Part shown: positions 61,378 to 64,000 of the stretch, one piece after another
Numbering within the stretch: position 1 is the first letter of the stretch
Layout of the letters: every line of letters begins with the position of its first letter
From: an uncultured Pelagibacteraceae bacterium
GTDB taxonomy: Bacteria > Pseudomonadota > Alphaproteobacteria > Pelagibacterales > Pelagibacteraceae
Direction of reading: 5' to 3'
Length of the DNA stretch: 64,000 bases
Assembly (NCBI GenBank): GCA_902627935.1
Contig: CACOLA010000001.1
Span: forward strand, 1 to 64,000
Translations under genes and position numbers: made by a program
Notes under the pieces: model-generated
What the model was told of the DNA's origin: nothing
Database searches by the model: none
The model's input: only the letters and a program-made list of their open reading frames with translations

Positions 61378-62448
61378 ATGAAAATAGAGGGAAAAGAATA
61401 TCGTACGATTTGGTTTGAAAACGATGTAGTAAAAATTATTGATCAAACCAAACTTCCACATCGATTTATTATAAAAGACCTTAAAACGGTTAAAGATGCA
61501 ATAAATGCAATTAAAGTAATGGAGGTGAGAGGTGCGCCATTAATAGGAGCGACAGCAGCTTATGGATTAGTATTAGCTATTATTGAAAATAATGACCAAT
61601 CTTTTTTAAAAAAATCATCTGAAGATTTAGTTAGTTCAAGACCTACAGCGATTAATCTTAAGTGGGCAGTAGATAGAATGATGAATAAATTATCAAGCGT
61701 AAATAGTGATAAAATTTTAGAAATAGCTTTGATTGAAGCAAAGGAAATCTGTGAGGAAGATATAAAGTTTTGTGAAAATATAGGGTTGAATGGTCTTAAA
61801 ATTATAGAAGGAATTTATAATAAAAAAAAAAATACAGTTAATATTTTAACTCATTGTAATGCTGGATGGCTTGCAACAATAAATTGGGGAACAGCAACGT
61901 CTCCCATATATCATGCTCATAAAAAAGGTATCCCAGTTCATGTTTGGGCAGATGAAACTAGACCAAGAAATCAAGGTGCAAATCTTACTTCATATGAATT
62001 AAATGAAGAAGGAATTAAAAATACAATAATAGCGGATAACACAGGTGGAATTTTGATGCAAAGAGGAGAGGTTGATATGTGTATTGTTGGAACAGATAGA
62101 ACTTTGGCTAATGGAGATGTTTGTAACAAAGTTGGTACCTATTTAAAAGCACTTGCTGCTCATGATAATAACATTCCTTTTTATGTTGCTCTTCCAAGTT
62201 CAACAATTGATTGGAATATTAAAGATCATAAAGAAATACCTATAGAGGAAAGGAATTCAGAAGAACTATCTCATTTGGAGGGTTTAGATGAAAATGGAAA
62301 AATTAAAAAAATACAAATATATCCTACAAAAAGTAAAGTGATGAATTTAGCTTTTGATGTAACACCAGCAAAATATGTGACAGGATTAATTACAGAAAAA
62401 GGTATATGCGAAGCATCAACAAAGGGATTAAAGAAGTTATTTAAATGA
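61378..62448 (+). CDS. mtnA: S-methyl-5-thioribose-1-phosphate isomerase
   Basis: Converts methylthioribose-1-phosphate to methylthioribulose-1-phosphate. 356 residues. MEVRGAPLIGATAAYGL near residue 48 and the catalytic cysteine in NILTHCNAGWLATINWGTA near residue 161, then VWADETRPRNQGANLTSYEL near residue 195, and the active-site aspartate of CIVGTDRTLANGDVCNKVGTY near residue 235 (read as VGTDRTLANGD) follow the MtnA/eIF2B-alpha family. It is full length, following the hydrolase stop directly and overlapping the aldolase gene by 4 bp. Confidence 0.94.
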   Translation: MKIEGKEYRTIWFENDVVKIIDQTKLPHRFIIKDLKTVKDAINAIKVMEVRGAPLIGATAAYGLVLAIIENNDQSFLKKSSEDLVSSRPTAINLKWAVDRMMNKLSSVNSDKILEIALIEAKEICEEDIKFCENIGLNGLKIIEGIYNKKKNTVNILTHCNAGWLATINWGTATSPIYHAHKKGIPVHVWADETRPRNQGANLTSYELNEEGIKNTIIADNTGGILMQRGEVDMCIVGTDRTLANGDVCNKVGTYLKALAAHDNNIPFYVALPSSTIDWNIKDHKEIPIEERNSEELSHLEGLDENGKIKKIQIYPTKSKVMNLAFDVTPAKYVTGLITEKGICEASTKGLKKLFK

Positions 62449-63101
62449 AAAATTTAGATCAAAGAAATAAAATTATTGAATATTCTTTAAAATTAAATTC
62501 TACAAATCTTTCACCTCTTAGATCTGGCAATATATCGTTAAGAGGGAGAGAGGATGATAAAGATGGATATTTAATTACTCCTTCTGGAAAAAAATATGAA
62601 ACTTTAAAACCGGAAGATATTGTTTTTATGGGTTTAAATGAAGAGACAGAAAATAACGACTCAATCAATAAACCCTCATCTGAATGGAGATTTCATAGAG
62701 ATATTTACATTAATAAAAAAAATGCTCAGGCTATTGTTCATGCTCATTCCCCACACGCAACAGCTGTATCTTCACATGGAAAAGCAATACCACCATTTCA
62801 TTATATGATTGCACTTGCAGGAGGTGAGGACATCAAATGTGCTGATTACGCTACTTTTGGAACAGAAGAGCTTTCCAATAATGTAATTAAAGCTTTAGAA
62901 AATAGAAGTGCTTGCTTGATGTCTAATCACGGACAGGTTGCTTTTGGAAAAAATTTAGATGAAGCTTTTGAACTTGCACAAGAGATAGAAAATATTTGTC
63001 ATCAATACACTATTGCTCTAAAGTTAGGAATGCCAAAGATTCTTTCTTTTGAAGAAATGAAAAAGGTTTTAGATAAGGCTAAAAATTATAAAAAAGGGTA
63101 A
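62445..63101 (+). CDS. Class II aldolase, methylthioribulose-phosphate aldolase type
   Basis: Zinc-dependent aldolase of 218 residues. SGNISLRG near residue 27, TPSGKKYETLKPEDIV near residue 45, PSSEWRFHRDIY near residue 77, the zinc-binding HAHSPHATAVSSHGKAIP near residue 98 and MSNHGQVAFGKNLDEAFELA near residue 158 are L-fuculose-phosphate-aldolase-type motifs. In the MTA DHAP shunt the homologue (Ald2) cleaves methylthioribulose-1-phosphate to DHAP and methylthioacetaldehyde. A dehydratase (MtnB) is homologous but usually occurs with MtnC/MtnD, absent here. It is placed 1 bp before speDE. Confidence 0.86.
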   Translation: MKNLDQRNKIIEYSLKLNSTNLSPLRSGNISLRGREDDKDGYLITPSGKKYETLKPEDIVFMGLNEETENNDSINKPSSEWRFHRDIYINKKNAQAIVHAHSPHATAVSSHGKAIPPFHYMIALAGGEDIKCADYATFGTEELSNNVIKALENRSACLMSNHGQVAFGKNLDEAFELAQEIENICHQYTIALKLGMPKILSFEEMKKVLDKAKNYKKG

Positions 63102-63102
63102 A

Positions 63103-64000
63103 ATGATAAAAGTTGGGGAGCATATTACTTTAGATATAATTGGAACTTCCAAGGAATACGATCCATCGGTTTATGAGAGAGTTATCAATAAAATCGCTAA
63201 AGCTGCAGATGTTACTATTCTTAATATTTCTAAATATAAATTTGAACCTCAAGGTTTTACAATTTTAGCTTTACTTGCAGAAAGTCATATAAGTTTTCAT
63301 ACTTTTCCAGAAAAAGGAATTATAAGTTTTGATTTTTTTACTTGTGGAAAAATAAGTCCGTCTGTCGCAATTGATATTATTAAGAATGAATTTAAACATA
63401 AAAGAATAGTAAAAAAAGAATTTAATAGAGATACAAGATCACTGTACCATGACATATATAGCTCACCTGGATTACAAAAATCATACGTAGTAAATGAAGT
63501 TTTGGAGGATTTTAAATCAAAAGTTGGGCAACATATCGAAATCTTAGATCTGGAACAATTTGGAAAATCATTGTTTATTGATGGTGAAATTCAAGTAGCA
63601 ACTTCTGATGAACATTTATATAGCTCAACGTTTGTTGGCGCAGGTTTAAAGTTAAATAAGTCTAATGAAAGAGCAGCTATCATTGGTGGCGGTGATGGTG
63701 GTGTAGCAAGGGAATGTATATCAAAAAATTTTAATTTTGTTGATTGGTATGAGCTTGATCCTGAAGTTGTGAATGTTTGTAATAAGCATTTAGGAGATAT
63801 TGGAAAAAAAGCTACTGAAAAAAATTCAGTAAAATGTGTATGGGGTGATGCTTTTGAAAGTATTAAATCAGTAGGAGAGGATGTGTATGATCATATTTTT
63901 GTTGATTTAAACGATGATCAATATTGCATAGATTTAGCAGCAAAAAATATGGACAACCTGGTAAGAATTTTAAAACCAAAAGGAGTAATTACGGCGCAAG
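63103..64000 (+). CDS. SpeD-SpeE fusion (AdoMet decarboxylase / spermidine synthase), 3' end outside window
   Basis: The frame stays open from the ATG at 63103 to the window end (299 codons). Residues 1-115 are an AdoMet decarboxylase of class 1b: the pyruvoyl-forming Ser61 after Glu60 in LAESHISFHTFPE, His66 and Cys81 (DFFTCG) match the catalytic residues at the positions expected from T. maritima SpeD. Residues 120-299 are spermidine-synthase-like, with IIGGGDGGVARE and HIFVDLNDDQ. One polypeptide would make decarboxylated SAM and transfer aminopropyl. The MTA produced is handled by the preceding genes. Confidence 0.9.
   Translation, partial: MIKVGEHITLDIIGTSKEYDPSVYERVINKIAKAADVTILNISKYKFEPQGFTILALLAESHISFHTFPEKGIISFDFFTCGKISPSVAIDIIKNEFKHKRIVKKEFNRDTRSLYHDIYSSPGLQKSYVVNEVLEDFKSKVGQHIEILDLEQFGKSLFIDGEIQVATSDEHLYSSTFVGAGLKLNKSNERAAIIGGGDGGVARECISKNFNFVDWYELDPEVVNVCNKHLGDIGKKATEKNSVKCVWGDAFESIKSVGEDVYDHIFVDLNDDQYCIDLAAKNMDNLVRILKPKGVITAQ

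Noticed and set aside
1-64000. CRISPR array, insertion sequence, prophage or rRNA genes
   Set aside because: No periodic repeats with spacers, transposase or phage genes, or rRNA-like sequence were seen in the window.

Overview
The window is a compact, very AT-rich bacterial chromosome segment with almost no intergenic space. ATGA-type overlaps are frequent, and the longest gene-free stretches are under about 190 bp. Gene content and protein sequences point to the alphaproteobacterial SAR11 clade (Pelagibacterales, 'Candidatus Pelagibacter'-like): a complete suf operon as the Fe-S system, a tauABC-type transporter, class III aminotransferase plus alanine dehydrogenase, dimethylglycine-dehydrogenase-like flavoprotein, a SAM-II/SAM-V-type leader on a homocysteine methyltransferase gene, tail-anchored small proteins and surface-sugar genes. 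There is no phage, insertion sequence or CRISPR array. This lineage assignment is an inference from protein similarity recalled from knowledge; no search was run.

Layout. 1-3644: end of an AsmA-like gene, tyrS, anmK and an alpha/beta hydrolase. 3728-9945: an IscR-type operator and promoter followed by iscR-sufBCDS-sufU-sufT-sufA. 10003-15044: a small unknown gene, glnA with a structured leader, a YbaK-type deacylase, a DMT transporter, a GT2 glycosyltransferase, and a homocysteine methyltransferase behind a SAM riboswitch. 15045-26496: DUF779/aldehyde dehydrogenase pair, methyltransferase, thioesterase, GYD protein, second aldehyde dehydrogenase, ppc, ccdA, azoreductase, a gamma-butyrobetaine-hydroxylase-like dioxygenase and an inositol-monophosphatase-family phosphatase. 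26489-30609: cysE-cysK followed on the same strand by eight small genes, mostly unknown. 30681-33420: VOC protein, LysE exporter, alternative oxidase, flavodoxin, membrane-anchored MsrB. 33417-44107: a sulfonate/omega-amino-acid catabolic region (HpsN-like dehydrogenase, phosphate acyltransferase, Ldh2-family dehydrogenase, tauABC-like transporter with a giant permease, omega-amino-acid:pyruvate aminotransferase, alanine dehydrogenase). 44110-59022: surface polysaccharide genes (GT4, GalE, several NAD-dependent epimerases, rfbBACD-like) interleaved with amine-oxidising flavoproteins, a BASS transporter, an unusual two-HTH regulator, two small tail-anchored paralogues and an elongator tRNA-Met. 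59031-64000: apt facing mtnP-hydrolase-mtnA-aldolase-speDE, which makes spermidine and recycles the methylthioadenosine by-product.

Main integrating themes. Fe-S assembly appears autoregulated by IscR through one near-consensus site. Methionine/SAM metabolism appears twice: as a riboswitch-controlled methyltransferase and as a polyamine/MTA salvage operon ending in a SpeD-SpeE fusion. Osmolyte and sulfonate use is represented by transporter, transaminase, dehydrogenases and demethylases. The strongest candidates for new biology are the extended TauC, the lysine-rich tail on an aldehyde dehydrogenase, the cysEK-linked small-protein cluster, the paired tail-anchored proteins with the two-HTH regulator, and the exported hydrolase embedded in the MTA-salvage operon.
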